The notes: a model not told the origin generated them from the sequence alone. A DNA stretch of 64,000 nt from Saprospiraceae bacterium (GCA_041392805.1 JAWKLJ010000001.1:2604001-2668000); one strand, 5' to 3'; shown: positions 10,049-19,146, counted from the stretch's first letter. A program made the numbers and translations.

Positions 10049-11041
10049 TTAGGCTTGGTTGAGGCGGCGAAAGACCAGCATAAATCCACCGGCCAACAAA
10101 ACAATTAAGATGCCAATTAATGCATAATTGCTTGTATTGCTCTTTTTAGTAGACTTATCGGCTTTCATGGTTTCACGACTGAGGGCTTCTACAATCGTAT
10201 TCGTGTTATATCGAAGCATCTCTATGTAAGTAGGGGCTGGGCTGTCCTTATCCCCGATCGAATCGGAGTATAGTTGCCCCCCAATTTGGATATGGTTATC
10301 ACTGGCTAATTGCTTCAGGAGTTTCGGATTGACAGTTGTTTCAATGAAAAGCGCCGGCACCCCTGAGCTTTTTATGACCTTGTTCAAGCGCACCATATCC
10401 GAAGTTTGAACTTCTGCATCTGTGGAGGTTCCTAGCACAGCCTCCACCCTCACGCCATAGTGTTGTCCATAATAACGAAAAGCATCATGAGAGGTGATAA
10501 GAATGCGTTGGGGGGCTGGGATCGTAGCGATCTGATCCATTATTTCCTGATCGAGGTCCTCCAATTGTTGCTTGTAAATTTCGTAATTAAAGGTGAATTC
10601 CTCCTTGTGTATAGGATCAAGGCTGATTAGTGCATTTTTAATGTTTTCGATATAAACCAGCCCGTTTTTCGCCGCCATCCAAGCATGGGGGTCCGATGAG
10701 TTTTGGTATTTTTCACTACTAATAGGCGTAATCCCTTCTGTAATGGTGGCCACAGCTGCTTTTGTACCTGAATTTTCAATCAATTCATTTAGCCACCCTT
10801 CAAAGGTAAGCCCATTTTTCAGCACCAAATCGGCTCGATGGACCAATTGAGCATTCGCCGGTGTGGGTTCGTAAATATGCGGATCGCCACCAATGGGAAC
10901 AATCGACTCAACATCCACCAACCCGCCAGCAATCACCTCCGCCATATCAGCAAAAATAGAGGCAGTCGCTACCACTAGTGGTTTCTCCTGGGCAAAGGAA
11001 AAAAACGGAATAATGAGAAAAATATACCTGAGTGTTTTCAT
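10049..11041 (-). CDS. Metal ABC transporter substrate-binding protein (ZnuA/TroA family), C-terminally anchored
   Basis: Start taken at 11041 (MKTLRYIFLIIPFFSFAQ), which gives a clean Sec signal; a start at 11062 would overlap the regulator gene. Cluster A-I residues are visible: metal-site histidines in GGDPHIYEP, SDPHAWM and TSHDAFRYY, and an acidic ligand region in YSDSIGDKDSPAPTY. No His-rich loop is seen, so Mn is at least as likely as Zn. The C-terminus carries a hydrophobic helix (YALIGILIVLLAGGFMLVF) followed by RRLNQ. The protein therefore looks membrane-tethered at its C-terminus and is not a lipoprotein, which is uncommon for this family. Confidence 0.9.
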   Translation of the reverse strand: MKTLRYIFLIIPFFSFAQEKPLVVATASIFADMAEVIAGGLVDVESIVPIGGDPHIYEPTPANAQLVHRADLVLKNGLTFEGWLNELIENSGTKAAVATITEGITPISSEKYQNSSDPHAWMAAKNGLVYIENIKNALISLDPIHKEEFTFNYEIYKQQLEDLDQEIMDQIATIPAPQRILITSHDAFRYYGQHYGVRVEAVLGTSTDAEVQTSDMVRLNKVIKSSGVPALFIETTVNPKLLKQLASDNHIQIGGQLYSDSIGDKDSPAPTYIEMLRYNTNTIVEALSRETMKADKSTKKSNTSNYALIGILIVLLAGGFMLVFRRLNQA

Positions 11042-11045
11042 AAGA

Positions 11046-11711
11046 CTATTGTTTTTGGACAAACAAATGTTGGCTCACTTTTTTCGAAATGACCAGCTCT
11101 TTTTGTCCACCTACCAGTAATTTAATCGAATCATCATACGGATACCTTTCCATGAGTTTGATCGTTGTACCCAAAGTCAACGCCATTTGATCCAGGTATT
11201 TTAAAAAATGAGAAGTATGGTCCTGAACCCCTACAATGATCCCCGCCTCGCCTTCTGACATTTCAGCCAATATGACTTGTTTTCTGAAGGTAAATACTCC
11301 ATCTTCATCCGGAATGGGATCGCCATGTGGGTCAAAACGAGGAAAATCCAAGTACTCATCTAAGCGGTTGATCAGTTCTAGCGACTGGATATGCTCCAAT
11401 TGTTCTGCAATGTCATGGACCTCATCCCAGGAAAAAGCCAACTTGTCTACCAGAAAAACTTCCCAAATTCGGTGTTTACGAATCAAATGGGTGGCAATTT
11501 GCTGCCCCTCTTTGGTCATCGTGACACCTCTATACCGCTCGTAATTAACAAGGTCTTTCTCCGATAAACGTTTGATCATATCTGTGACGGAGGCCGCACT
11601 TGTGTTCATAGAGCTGGCTATAGCATTGGTACTAGCAGGTTTGTCATCCCTTTCTGCTATTTTATAGATGGCCTTGAGGTAGTTTTCCTCTGTTTGCGAA
11701 ATAGATTCCAT
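11046..11711 (-). CDS. DtxR/MntR-family metal-dependent repressor
   Basis: About 221 residues from the start at 11711 (MESISQTEENYLKAIYKI); the upstream in-frame start at 11762 lies inside the promoter described here. An N-terminal winged helix (TNAIASSMNTSAASVTDMIK) is followed by the metal-binding/dimerisation region (HRIWEVFLVDKL, WDEVHDIAEQLEH) and a C-terminal FeoA/SH3-like domain. The family represses metal uptake when Mn or Fe is plentiful. It is the first gene of the unit with the binding protein and ATPase, and a near-perfect palindrome sits in its own promoter, so autoregulation is likely. Confidence 0.92.
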   Translation of the reverse strand: MESISQTEENYLKAIYKIAERDDKPASTNAIASSMNTSAASVTDMIKRLSEKDLVNYERYRGVTMTKEGQQIATHLIRKHRIWEVFLVDKLAFSWDEVHDIAEQLEHIQSLELINRLDEYLDFPRFDPHGDPIPDEDGVFTFRKQVILAEMSEGEAGIIVGVQDHTSHFLKYLDQMALTLGTTIKLMERYPYDDSIKLLVGGQKELVISKKVSQHLFVQKQ

Positions 11712-11761
11712 GCAATGGTAGAATAGGTAACTGAAAAATGACGAAGCTTTTTCTCGTTGCA

Positions 11762-11796
11762 CAAAAATATAAATTTTTAGGCTAATCTAAAAATTT
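11762..11796 (-). promoter_or_regulatory. DtxR/MntR-type operator overlapping a Bacteroidota promoter
   Basis: 11771-11796 is a palindrome, AAATTTTTAG-N6-CTAAAAATTT, with 10-bp arms and centre GCTAAT. Its TTAG..CTAA core resembles DtxR-family boxes. Directly next to it, 11762-11769 reads TATTTTTG on the minus strand, a full TAnnTTTG -7 match. The palindrome thus fills the -7/-33 spacer, where a bound repressor would block RNA polymerase. Expected transcript start is near 11755, about 45 bases before the 11711 start codon. Confidence 0.75.
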
Positions 11797-11849
11797 ATTT
11801 AGCCAATATAAAACAACTATTTTTTGAAGAAGAAATATATAGCTAGGAT

Positions 11850-11967
11850 CAATGGTAATGACAATGGCAGTTTCAATGGCAATGACAGTTTCAATGACAA
11901 TGGCAATGGCAATAGCAATGGCAATGACAATGGCAATGACAATGGCAGTTTCAATGGCAATGACAAT
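11850..11967. repeat. AATGRC hexanucleotide microsatellite
   Basis: About 20 imperfect copies of AATGGC/AATGAC, with interspersed CAGTTTC variants, run directly into the larger duplicated repeat. Any open frame here is a by-product of the 6-bp period. Shorter pieces of the same sequence occur near 13999 and 17475. Confidence 0.85.
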
Positions 11968-12358
11968 GCCGCCTGTGTCGCTGCGCAGCTGGTCCACGAG
12001 CTCTAGCGGGGGAGCTGCCAAAACAATGGCAATTAAAATGTGAATCAAAATCAAAATGTCCGGGCTTGTACTTCTCTAGTACTACATTTTGATTGCCATT
12101 TAAATTTTGATTTTAATTTCCAATGGCTTCAGCTCGCCGTAAAAAGCCACATGAATAATATAAATGCCGCCTGTGTCGCTGCGCAGCTGGTCCACGAGCT
12201 CTAGCGGTGGAGCTGCCAAAACAATGGCAATTAAAATGTGAATCAAAATGTCCGGGCTTGTACTTCTCTCGTACCCCCATTTTGATTGCCATTTAAATTT
12301 TGATTTTAATTTCCAATGGCTTCAGCTCGCCGTAAAAAGCCACATGAATAATATAAAT
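11968..12358. repeat. Tandem duplication of a ~195-bp structured intergenic repeat
   Basis: Copy A is 11968-12165 and copy B 12166-12358. They are almost identical except for a 6-base CAAAAT deletion and a few substitutions. Each holds a GC-rich start (CTGTGTCGCTGCGCAGCTGG) and an AT-rich inverted pair built from CAATGGCAATTAAAAT and its complement. No coding sense. Copy B ends 12 bp before the stop of the convergent-side glycosyltransferase. Confidence 0.85.
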
Positions 12359-12369
12359 GAAGATCATTG

Positions 12370-13905
12370 CTATTGCCAACTGGCTTGTATTTCGTGAACC
12401 CGCTGCTGCCAAAAGTAGGCAACATTTGCCCTTCCTTTTTGGCATAAAAATATCATTGTTCCCTTTTCCCGTGCATAGGGAGACTGAACCGTACCTATCT
12501 GCTGGATATCCTCAAAAAGAGCAGCGACATCCGCTCCTAATTCATCATTGACGTAGATCAGCGCAGTAGGACTTGCTTCTCCATCAACCCACAATCGATA
12601 GGTATCAGCAAAACTATTGCAGGAGGGAAGTCCTTTTCTTTTCCCAAAAAGATCAATCGCTCCAGCTTGTCCGTAATTTTCAGCATATATGATGGTGGTC
12701 GCTGGGTCAGTCGAGGATTGATAGGCTGCTATGACGTTTTGGGCCAATTCCTCCCAGCCATTCATATCAGCATAATCCTGCGGCAGGTCATAGACCCGGC
12801 CGTTCTCCCAACGCATGGGGGCATCCAATCCAAGATCTTCTTTCAACCAATGGCAATAGGACACCATTTTATTAAGGGGTAATATAGGTAAGCCCATGGG
12901 CAGGAGTGGAAGAATCAAAAGCACCATCAGACTAGGAATGGCTATCCGAATCCAGATGGCTTTTCCCCATTTTTCCCAACCCACCGCTCCCGCTGCCAAT
13001 AAAACAGGGTATATACCCGCCGTGTAATAGCTTTTTCCCCTCAACACCAAAAACAATATTAGAACCCATACAAACAACCAGCCTATCAGTCGGTAAGGCT
13101 TTCCTGCCACACTAAAAAGGAAAAAAAGGCCGCCAAAAAGGAGGAATAAAGCAGGTAAATTAAAGAGCAGTTGATCCAGCATAAAATTAACAGGGTTGAC
13201 ATTCACCAACTGGCTTGCACTAAGGGCTTGCATATGATTTACGACGGGGAAATGGTAAGTGTATTGCCAAAAAATATTAGGAGCAAAGAGGAGCAAAGCA
13301 GCCAAAGCAGCCATACCTGTTTCCTTTTTCCACAATAATTGGCGGTAGGGCGTGAAGAGCAACGCTGGCAGCAATGCCAATAGATAAAACCCAACGGAAT
13401 ACTTATTCAACAACCCGAGTCCAAAGGCAATTCCAAACCATAGGATATACTTTTTGTCTTGGGTCTGGATAAAACGAAGCAATAAAAAAGTAAAAATAGT
13501 CCAACAAAAGATATCGAAAATCACTGGTTGAAACATTGAGCTCGCACGCAAATACAAGGGGGAAACCATTATACTCAAACCGGCAATGGCTTGGGCCCAC
13601 TTTCCACCCCCCATTTCCCTAGCCATCAAGGCGGCCAGGACAACTAATCCACCCCCTAGGATCGAAGGGATCAACCTTACCGCAAAAGGCGAATTACCAA
13701 TGGTGTGCTGAATAAACCAACTGATCCATCCTATCATCGGCCCATTTGACCAATAGCCAGTATCGAGGTGATTTCCTAAGGCTATGTATAATAATTCATC
13801 CCGGTGGTAGCTATAGTTTCCGTTGGTTGATAGGTGCAAGATGAGTTTTAAAAGTGCTAATCCAAGAATAAGACGCCAATAGATAGGTGGTGAGTTGTTT
13901 TTCAT
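12370..13905 (-). CDS. ArnT-like (GT39/PMT-fold) membrane glycosyltransferase
   Basis: 511 residues, about 11 predicted membrane helices in the first 350 residues and a soluble C-terminal portion. The first loop carries YSYHRDELLYIALGNHLDTG followed by GPMIGW, matching the acidic motif of PMT/ArnT enzymes that use lipid-phosphate sugar donors. The family moves a sugar from polyprenyl phosphate to lipid A, protein or other lipids on the outer face of the inner membrane; the acceptor is unknown here. It appears monocistronic, bounded by repeat DNA at both ends. Confidence 0.85.
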   Translation of the reverse strand: MKNNSPPIYWRLILGLALLKLILHLSTNGNYSYHRDELLYIALGNHLDTGYWSNGPMIGWISWFIQHTIGNSPFAVRLIPSILGGGLVVLAALMAREMGGGKWAQAIAGLSIMVSPLYLRASSMFQPVIFDIFCWTIFTFLLLRFIQTQDKKYILWFGIAFGLGLLNKYSVGFYLLALLPALLFTPYRQLLWKKETGMAALAALLLFAPNIFWQYTYHFPVVNHMQALSASQLVNVNPVNFMLDQLLFNLPALFLLFGGLFFLFSVAGKPYRLIGWLFVWVLILFLVLRGKSYYTAGIYPVLLAAGAVGWEKWGKAIWIRIAIPSLMVLLILPLLPMGLPILPLNKMVSYCHWLKEDLGLDAPMRWENGRVYDLPQDYADMNGWEELAQNVIAAYQSSTDPATTIIYAENYGQAGAIDLFGKRKGLPSCNSFADTYRLWVDGEASPTALIYVNDELGADVAALFEDIQQIGTVQSPYAREKGTMIFLCQKGRANVAYFWQQRVHEIQASWQ

Positions 13906-14283
13906 GCCTGGCTTTTGCTTTCAAAACTAGTTGAAATAAATATGCTTTGCCAACATTTGGGGTAGAATGGATTAAAGAGGGGATAAGTGGGCCGTTTTCA
14001 ATGGCAAATTCAATCAAAATGGCAATTAAAATTAAAATCCCTGCGTACAAGCCATTGCTGAACCGGATTTAACGGTCTCAACAATTTCCTTTTTCCTCCT
14101 TTCAGTATTCGCTTTCTGAATGCAGTGGGTGAGGTACAGATAATTCCAGCAGATGAACCGCGTTTTTGGCACTGCTTTCTATTTGTAGACTACGATAAAT
14201 CGTATATTCAATGGCAGTTTCAATAACCGGTGGATTTGCTGAACTTTCTTCTACATAGCAAGATGTTGGCAACAAATTATGGA
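13906..14283. other. Intergenic region between divergent genes
   Basis: 378 bp with no convincing gene. It holds a short AATGGCAAATTCAATC/AATGGCAATTAAAATT stretch (13999-14040) of the same family as the microsatellite at 11850. A minus-strand frame at 14102-14293 lacks family features. Confidence 0.6.
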
Positions 14284-14865
14284 ATGATGACAAACCTATT
14301 AAAAGAATACTTCAATAATCTACTTCCCCTAACCGAAGAAGAAATGTCTGTTGTGGAAGAGGTTTTCAAGGAACGAAGAGTTAAACGAAGACAATTCATC
14401 CTCCAGGAAGGTGATGTTTGCAGGTACAATACATTTGTGGTTGAAGGTTGCTTCAAAATGTTCATGTTAGATCCAAATGGAAAAGAACATAACCTACAAT
14501 TTGCGATCGAGAACTGGTGGATTGGAGATATCGGCAGTTTTCATTCTGAAGAACCAAGTAGACTTTATATAGAAGCCATCGAGAATTCCGTTATTCTCCA
14601 AATAAAAAAAGAAGATCAGCTGAAACTATTTGTAGATTATCCCAAATTCAATAGAATATTTAGGGTTCTGGCAGAGAATGCAATGGTAGGTCTACAGAAT
14701 AGAATACTGCAAAATATTAGTTCTTCAGCAGAGGAACGTTACTTGTATTTTCTAGAACGATACCCGCAATTTTTTAATCGAATTTCCAACGTTCAGATAG
14801 CTTCTTATTTAGGCGTGACTCCTGAGTTTCTTAGTGTCATTCGGAAAAAGCTCTCAAAATCTTAA
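14284..14865 (+). CDS. Crp/Fnr-family transcriptional regulator
   Basis: About 193 residues. An N-terminal cyclic-nucleotide-binding-type beta-roll (RRQFILQEGDVCRYNTFVVE, with GDIGSFHSEEPS in the ligand loop region) precedes a C-terminal helix-turn-helix (SNVQIASYLGVTPEFLSVI). No cysteine cluster for an FeS site is present, so it is not FNR-like. I start at 14284/14287 (tandem ATGs after GGA); an in-frame start at 14230 adds residues unlike the family. It lies 96 bp upstream of, and in line with, the NmrA/SnoaL/oxidoreductase operon, which it probably controls. Confidence 0.88.
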   Translation: MMTNLLKEYFNNLLPLTEEEMSVVEEVFKERRVKRRQFILQEGDVCRYNTFVVEGCFKMFMLDPNGKEHNLQFAIENWWIGDIGSFHSEEPSRLYIEAIENSVILQIKKEDQLKLFVDYPKFNRIFRVLAENAMVGLQNRILQNISSSAEERYLYFLERYPQFFNRISNVQIASYLGVTPEFLSVIRKKLSKS

Positions 14866-14961
14866 TCTACCTTAAGACCATTTCTTAAACTACCTTATAG
14901 GTATACCACAAGCAATTTTCGGAATTTTGTCTTGTTGTTAAACTTAGAAAATTAATACAAG

Positions 14962-15843
14962 ATGGAAAAGAAAACAATTGCTGTGGTTGGTGCGACCGGT
15001 TTACAAGGCAAGGGGGTGGTAAATGCCTTAATAAAAGAAGGTTCTTTTAAAGTAAGAGCCATTACCCGAAACCCTGATAAATATGAAGGCCAGGCTCATG
15101 AGGTAGTATCAGGTGATTTAACAGACCTTGACTCTCTAACTGCTGCTTTCAAAGGTGCTCACGGTGTTTTTGTCGTAACCAATTTTTGGGAAGGTGCTGA
15201 TGAAGTTGCCCAGGGAAAAACAGCCATTCAGGCTGCAAAAAATGCTAATGCAGATCATTTCATTTGGTCAACGTTGCCCAATGTTGAAGAAATAAGCCAG
15301 GGGGAATTTGAGGTCCCTCATTTTACAGGTAAAGCAAAAGTTGACGAATTAGTAAAAAATGCCGGATTTGCGCATTATACATTCGTTCAGCCTCCATTTT
15401 ATTTTCAGAATTTTTTTGGGCAATTATCTGCCCAGGCTCAACAAGATGGCTCCCTAGGTTGGACGCTCCCAATTGATCCGACAAAAAGAGTAATCCATAT
15501 GGCAGATATTAATGACTTGGGGAAAGTGGTTGCCGGTGCATTCCTAAATCCAGAAAAAGTAGGTAAAGGAAGTTATCTCTCCCTGGCCACCGAGACGAAT
15601 AGCTTCAATGACGTTTTAGTTGCTTTTAAAGCAAATGGGAAAAAGTATAGTTTTAACCATGTGCCAGGAGAAGTATTTTCCAACTTCTTTGAAGGAGCCG
15701 GTGAACTTTCCAAAATGTTTGCCTATTTCGAAGCTCATACTTATATGGGTCCAAATACTGAACAGCAAATTGAATTAGCTAAAGAAATTGCTACAGAAAA
15801 GTTTACTTCTCTGAACGATTGGATTAAACAAAACACCAATTAA
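14962..15843 (+). CDS. NmrA-family NAD(P)-binding protein
   Basis: 293 residues with an atypical-SDR Rossmann start (AVVGATGLQGKGVVNALI), strand ITRNPDK, and QPPFYFQNFFGQ, typical of the NmrA/HSCARG group. These either sense NAD(P) redox state or act as reductases; no Tyr-x3-Lys catalytic pair is obvious. It is the first of three genes spaced by 1-2 bp, suggesting a translationally coupled redox-stress operon. Confidence 0.88.
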   Translation: MEKKTIAVVGATGLQGKGVVNALIKEGSFKVRAITRNPDKYEGQAHEVVSGDLTDLDSLTAAFKGAHGVFVVTNFWEGADEVAQGKTAIQAAKNANADHFIWSTLPNVEEISQGEFEVPHFTGKAKVDELVKNAGFAHYTFVQPPFYFQNFFGQLSAQAQQDGSLGWTLPIDPTKRVIHMADINDLGKVVAGAFLNPEKVGKGSYLSLATETNSFNDVLVAFKANGKKYSFNHVPGEVFSNFFEGAGELSKMFAYFEAHTYMGPNTEQQIELAKEIATEKFTSLNDWIKQNTN

Positions 15844-15844
15844 C

Positions 15845-16345
15845 ATGAAAAAAACAGGAATGGCGTTGCTAGCCTTATTTTTTTTTGCTTCATGCAACGA
15901 AAAGGATAATAAAGAAATAGATGGTGACACAACTCAAAAAGTAGAAATCATGCAAAAACAAGAAAAACAAAAAATTGAAGCCTTATTGGGCGAATACAAA
16001 AATGCACTCAATACCTCGGATGCAAAACTAGCTCAAAGTTTATATACCAAAGACGGTATCTTTATGCCAACGGAAGCCCCTTCAGCCATCGGCTCCGAGA
16101 ATATTCTGAAATCATACGAATACATTTTCTCACAGATTCAATTGAACATTGAGTTTTTCATTGAAGAAATTGAGGTGGAAAATGATTTTGCATTCGCAAC
16201 AACCAGTTCAAACGGCACGACATTGATTCATGCGACCGGAGACATCGTTCCGGAAGCCAATAGAGAACTGTTCGTTTTTGAAAAGGTTGACGATGATTGG
16301 AAGATTGCCAGATATATGTTTAACAAAACCAGTCCCCATAAATAA
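15845..16345 (+). CDS. SnoaL-like (DUF4440-type) lipoprotein
   Basis: 166 residues. A lipoprotein signal (MALLALFFFASC) is followed by a NTF2-fold domain: helix KIEALLGEYKNALNTSD, YTKDGIFMPTEAPSAIG, and closing strands DFAFATTSSNGTT and DDWKIARYMF. Proteins of this fold bind small ligands or act as isomerases and hydrolases; no specific role can be read. It starts 1 bp after the NmrA gene and ends 2 bp before the oxidoreductase gene. Confidence 0.82.
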   Translation: MKKTGMALLALFFFASCNEKDNKEIDGDTTQKVEIMQKQEKQKIEALLGEYKNALNTSDAKLAQSLYTKDGIFMPTEAPSAIGSENILKSYEYIFSQIQLNIEFFIEEIEVENDFAFATTSSNGTTLIHATGDIVPEANRELFVFEKVDDDWKIARYMFNKTSPHK

Positions 16346-16347
16346 TC

Positions 16348-17316
16348 ATGAAAGCAGCAATCACAACCAAAGCTGGTGCCCCAAATGTGATCGAGATTCA
16401 AGAAGTACCCCAGCCGGAAATCAGACCTGGCTGGGTGCTTATTAAAGTAAAAGCATTTGGTCTTAACCGCTCTGAACTGTTTACCAGAAGGGGGGATTCT
16501 CCAGGCGTTACCTTTCCTCGAATTCAGGGGATAGAGTGTGTCGGAATAGTAGAAAATGACCCGACTAATACCTATCCCAAAGGGCAACAAGTTGCGGCAA
16601 TTATGGGAGGCATGGGCCGTTTTTTTGATGGCGGATACGCCGAACATGCATCTGTTCCAATCGATATCGTATTCCCGTTTGAAAGCTCCCTTCCCTGGAG
16701 CATTCTGGGAGCTATTCCGGAGATGTTTCAAACAGTATCAGGCTCTCTGAACCAGGCTTTGGAAATAAAACCAGGAGAGACCTTACTCATTCGGGGTGGA
16801 ACCTCCTCAATTGGCATGTTGGCCTGTCAGTTAGCCAAAACCAAAAGTTTGACGGTCATATCTACAACGAGAAACCCCGGCAAGAAGCAAACACTGATCG
16901 AAAATGGGGCAGATCATGTAATCATCGATGACGGGAAAGTATCAACTGTTTTGAAAGAAATTTATCCTGACGGAGTCAATAAGGTATTAGAACTCGTTGG
17001 CACCAAAACCCTAAAAGATTCTTTGAAATGTATAGGTTACAAGGGAATGGTTTGCATGACCGGAATTCTTGGCAATGAATGGACCATGTCCGAGTTTACC
17101 CCAATGGGAGATATTCCATCTCTCGGCCGGTTAACCGTTTACATGGGAGAATCCAAAAACCTTTCCAGGGAATTGTTGCAAGAATTTATCAGCGAAGTTG
17201 AACGCAAAAATATCCGTCTTAACATCGATAGGGTTTTTAGGCTAGAGCAGGTAGCAGATGCCCATCAATATATGGAGGATAACAAAGCCAAAGGTAAAAT
17301 CGTAGTAGAAATATAG
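16348..17316 (+). CDS. Quinone-oxidoreductase-like MDR family NAD(P)H dehydrogenase
   Basis: 322-residue medium-chain dehydrogenase/reductase. An N-terminal GroES-like domain (VLIKVKAFGLNRSELFTRRG) is followed by the nucleotide-binding fold (LLIRGGTSSIGMLACQLA) and the C-terminal substrate strand (HQYMEDNKAKGKIVVEI). Structural and catalytic zinc cysteines are absent, so it belongs with zeta-crystallin/QOR-type quinone reductases. It is last in the operon with the NmrA and SnoaL-like genes. Confidence 0.9.
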   Translation: MKAAITTKAGAPNVIEIQEVPQPEIRPGWVLIKVKAFGLNRSELFTRRGDSPGVTFPRIQGIECVGIVENDPTNTYPKGQQVAAIMGGMGRFFDGGYAEHASVPIDIVFPFESSLPWSILGAIPEMFQTVSGSLNQALEIKPGETLLIRGGTSSIGMLACQLAKTKSLTVISTTRNPGKKQTLIENGADHVIIDDGKVSTVLKEIYPDGVNKVLELVGTKTLKDSLKCIGYKGMVCMTGILGNEWTMSEFTPMGDIPSLGRLTVYMGESKNLSRELLQEFISEVERKNIRLNIDRVFRLEQVADAHQYMEDNKAKGKIVVEI

Positions 17317-17484
17317 GGCTTTGCGAGTTGAATTGATTGAACCTAAGGTGCCCCATAAAATCCTTGCAAATACTTTTTAAAAAAAAATGCCAAAAATCCA
17401 ACGATTACCAAAACTGAACAGGGCACAAAAAGTGAGACTTTTTAGCCTTTTGTAGAACTGGGACCTAAGCCCTTTTCAATGGCA

Positions 17485-17846
17485 ATGACAATTTCAATCC
17501 CTGCCTACCAGAATACCAGGAAGGCAGAAAAATGCCTGGAAAAACAAAAACTCCAATAACTCTTCCCCTCCAATAACTCCACGTCCAAAAAAAACTAAGC
17601 CGCTGAGTCGCGAGCTCCAGCTGTGAACCTCCCATACCCTAGCCCTCCTATAACTCCTGCTATAATGCCTTGCGATGACAATTTCAATCCCTGCCTACCA
17701 GAATACCAGAAAGGCAGAAAAATGCCTGGAAAAACAAAAACTCCAATAACTCTTCCCCTCCAATAACTCCACGTCCAAAAAAAACTAAGCCGCTGAGTCG
17801 CGAGCTCCAGCTGTGAACCTGCCATACCCTGGCCCTCCTAATGCCC
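17485..17846. repeat. Tandem duplication, 190-bp period, of an intergenic repeat
   Basis: Copy A 17485-17674 and copy B from 17675 are nearly identical over about 170 bp. Each contains TTTCAATCCCTGCCTACCAG, CCTCCAATAACTCCACGTCC followed by an A-tract, and GCCGCTGAGTCGCGAGCTCC. The CTCCAATAACTC block recurs as the arms of an inverted repeat at 38008-38097. It fills the gap between two convergent genes; no coding sense. Confidence 0.85.
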
Positions 17847-17850
17847 CATT

Positions 17851-19146
17851 TCAATTTAAAGAGAAATAGCTTTCAATGAATGCGACAAATTGAAAAACCT
17901 CCGTAAAGGTATTGTACAAAGGAACAGGTGCTACTCGCATGACCCCTCCTCCCGTATGCGAAAGGTTATCTTCCCGCCAATCACAAATAACGCCCTGGCT
18001 GGAAACGTAATCGAAAAGGGCTTTTCCGTCTTTTTCCAGGTAAATCGATAATTGACTGCCTCTTTCGGTTGGAAGGGAGGGTGTAATCAGCTGAAGTTTG
18101 ACACCCTTTTCATTAAGGGACTGTAGCAAGTACTCAAGATAGCCCGTCAACTGTAAACTTTTTTGGTAAAGTTGGGCCATGCCGGCCCTCTGAACCATTT
18201 CTAAGCTCACCAGATGAGGGGTAAAAGCAATGATTTGGGGGGTACTGATTTGAAGGCCAGCAGCCCCAGGCATCGGTACGAAGGACTTTCGCATCAGAAA
18301 CCGATAGCTTTCTTTGTAGCCCCACCAGCCAGCCAGGCGCGGAAAATCTGGATCATTGCCATGCTTTTCATGTAAAAAAACGCCACTTGGGCCACCCGGA
18401 CCACCATTCAAATACTTGTAACTGCACCAAACAGCAAAATCAACTTCCCAGTCGTGTAGGGAAAGGGGTACATTGCCAGCCGCATGCGCCAGGTCAAAAC
18501 CTACATAAGCGCCCACCTGATGGGCTGCTGTGGTGATGGCAGCCATGTCATACCTTTGCCCCGTGTAATAATTAATCCCGCCAAACATCACCAGGGCCGT
18601 TTCCTGGCCATGTTCCTCCACACAAGCTAGTATATCTTCCGTACGCAACAAGGCTTCCCCCTCTCGCGGTTTCACTTCAACCATTGCCATCTGAGGGTCA
18701 AACCCATACCGTGCTATCTGACTAGCCACCGCATACTGATCGGAAGGGAAAGCCCCCGCTTCCATGATGATTTTGAAGCGTTCCTTGTTGGGTCGGTAAA
18801 AGCTGCCCAACAGCAAATGAATATTGACGGTCAGGGTATTCATCACAATGACCTCCTCCGCTTTGGCGCCAACGATCGTTGCCAGTGGAGCTTGCATTCG
18901 CTTGTGGATATCCATCCAGCAATCTTCGCCTTCAAACCAGCTTTCTACCGCCTTGTCCTGCCATTGGCTCAGCACTTTTTCCAAAGCGGCTTTGACGCCT
19001 TTAGGTTGCAATCCCAAGGAATTACCACAGAAATAGATCGCCCTTTTGCCTTCATGCTGTGGGTATAGGAATTCGTTTTGAAAAGACCTCAAAGGGTCCT
19101 GCGCATCTTGTGCCTGGGCAAAAGCCAAGCCAGTGGTAAATTTCAT
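17851..19146 (-). CDS. kynU: Kynureninase
   Basis: About 431 residues. Fold-type I PLP enzyme with IYFCGNSLGLQPKGV at the N-terminus, YTGQRYDMAAI, the PLP aspartate in GFDLAHAAGNVPL and the PLP lysine in WCSYKYLNGGPGG. A FHGDNP-type C-terminal segment is present as CDWREDNLSHTGGGVMRVAP. It cleaves kynurenine or 3-hydroxykynurenine to (hydroxy)anthranilate. No other kyn or NAD genes are nearby, so it may serve tryptophan breakdown with partners elsewhere. The second ATG (19146) is preferred; the first (19152) differs by two residues. Confidence 0.93.
   Translation of the reverse strand: MKFTTGLAFAQAQDAQDPLRSFQNEFLYPQHEGKRAIYFCGNSLGLQPKGVKAALEKVLSQWQDKAVESWFEGEDCWMDIHKRMQAPLATIVGAKAEEVIVMNTLTVNIHLLLGSFYRPNKERFKIIMEAGAFPSDQYAVASQIARYGFDPQMAMVEVKPREGEALLRTEDILACVEEHGQETALVMFGGINYYTGQRYDMAAITTAAHQVGAYVGFDLAHAAGNVPLSLHDWEVDFAVWCSYKYLNGGPGGPSGVFLHEKHGNDPDFPRLAGWWGYKESYRFLMRKSFVPMPGAAGLQISTPQIIAFTPHLVSLEMVQRAGMAQLYQKSLQLTGYLEYLLQSLNEKGVKLQLITPSLPTERGSQLSIYLEKDGKALFDYVSSQGVICDWREDNLSHTGGGVMRVAPVPLYNTFTEVFQFVAFIESYFSLN

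Noticed and set aside
11782..12054. Minus-strand frame rich in Ile/Ala/Val
   Set aside because: Simple translation of the AATGRC hexamer; it overlaps the DtxR promoter and operator.
14102..14293. 63-codon minus-strand frame
   Set aside because: No family features; lies in a repeat-containing intergenic region and overlaps the Crp-like gene start.
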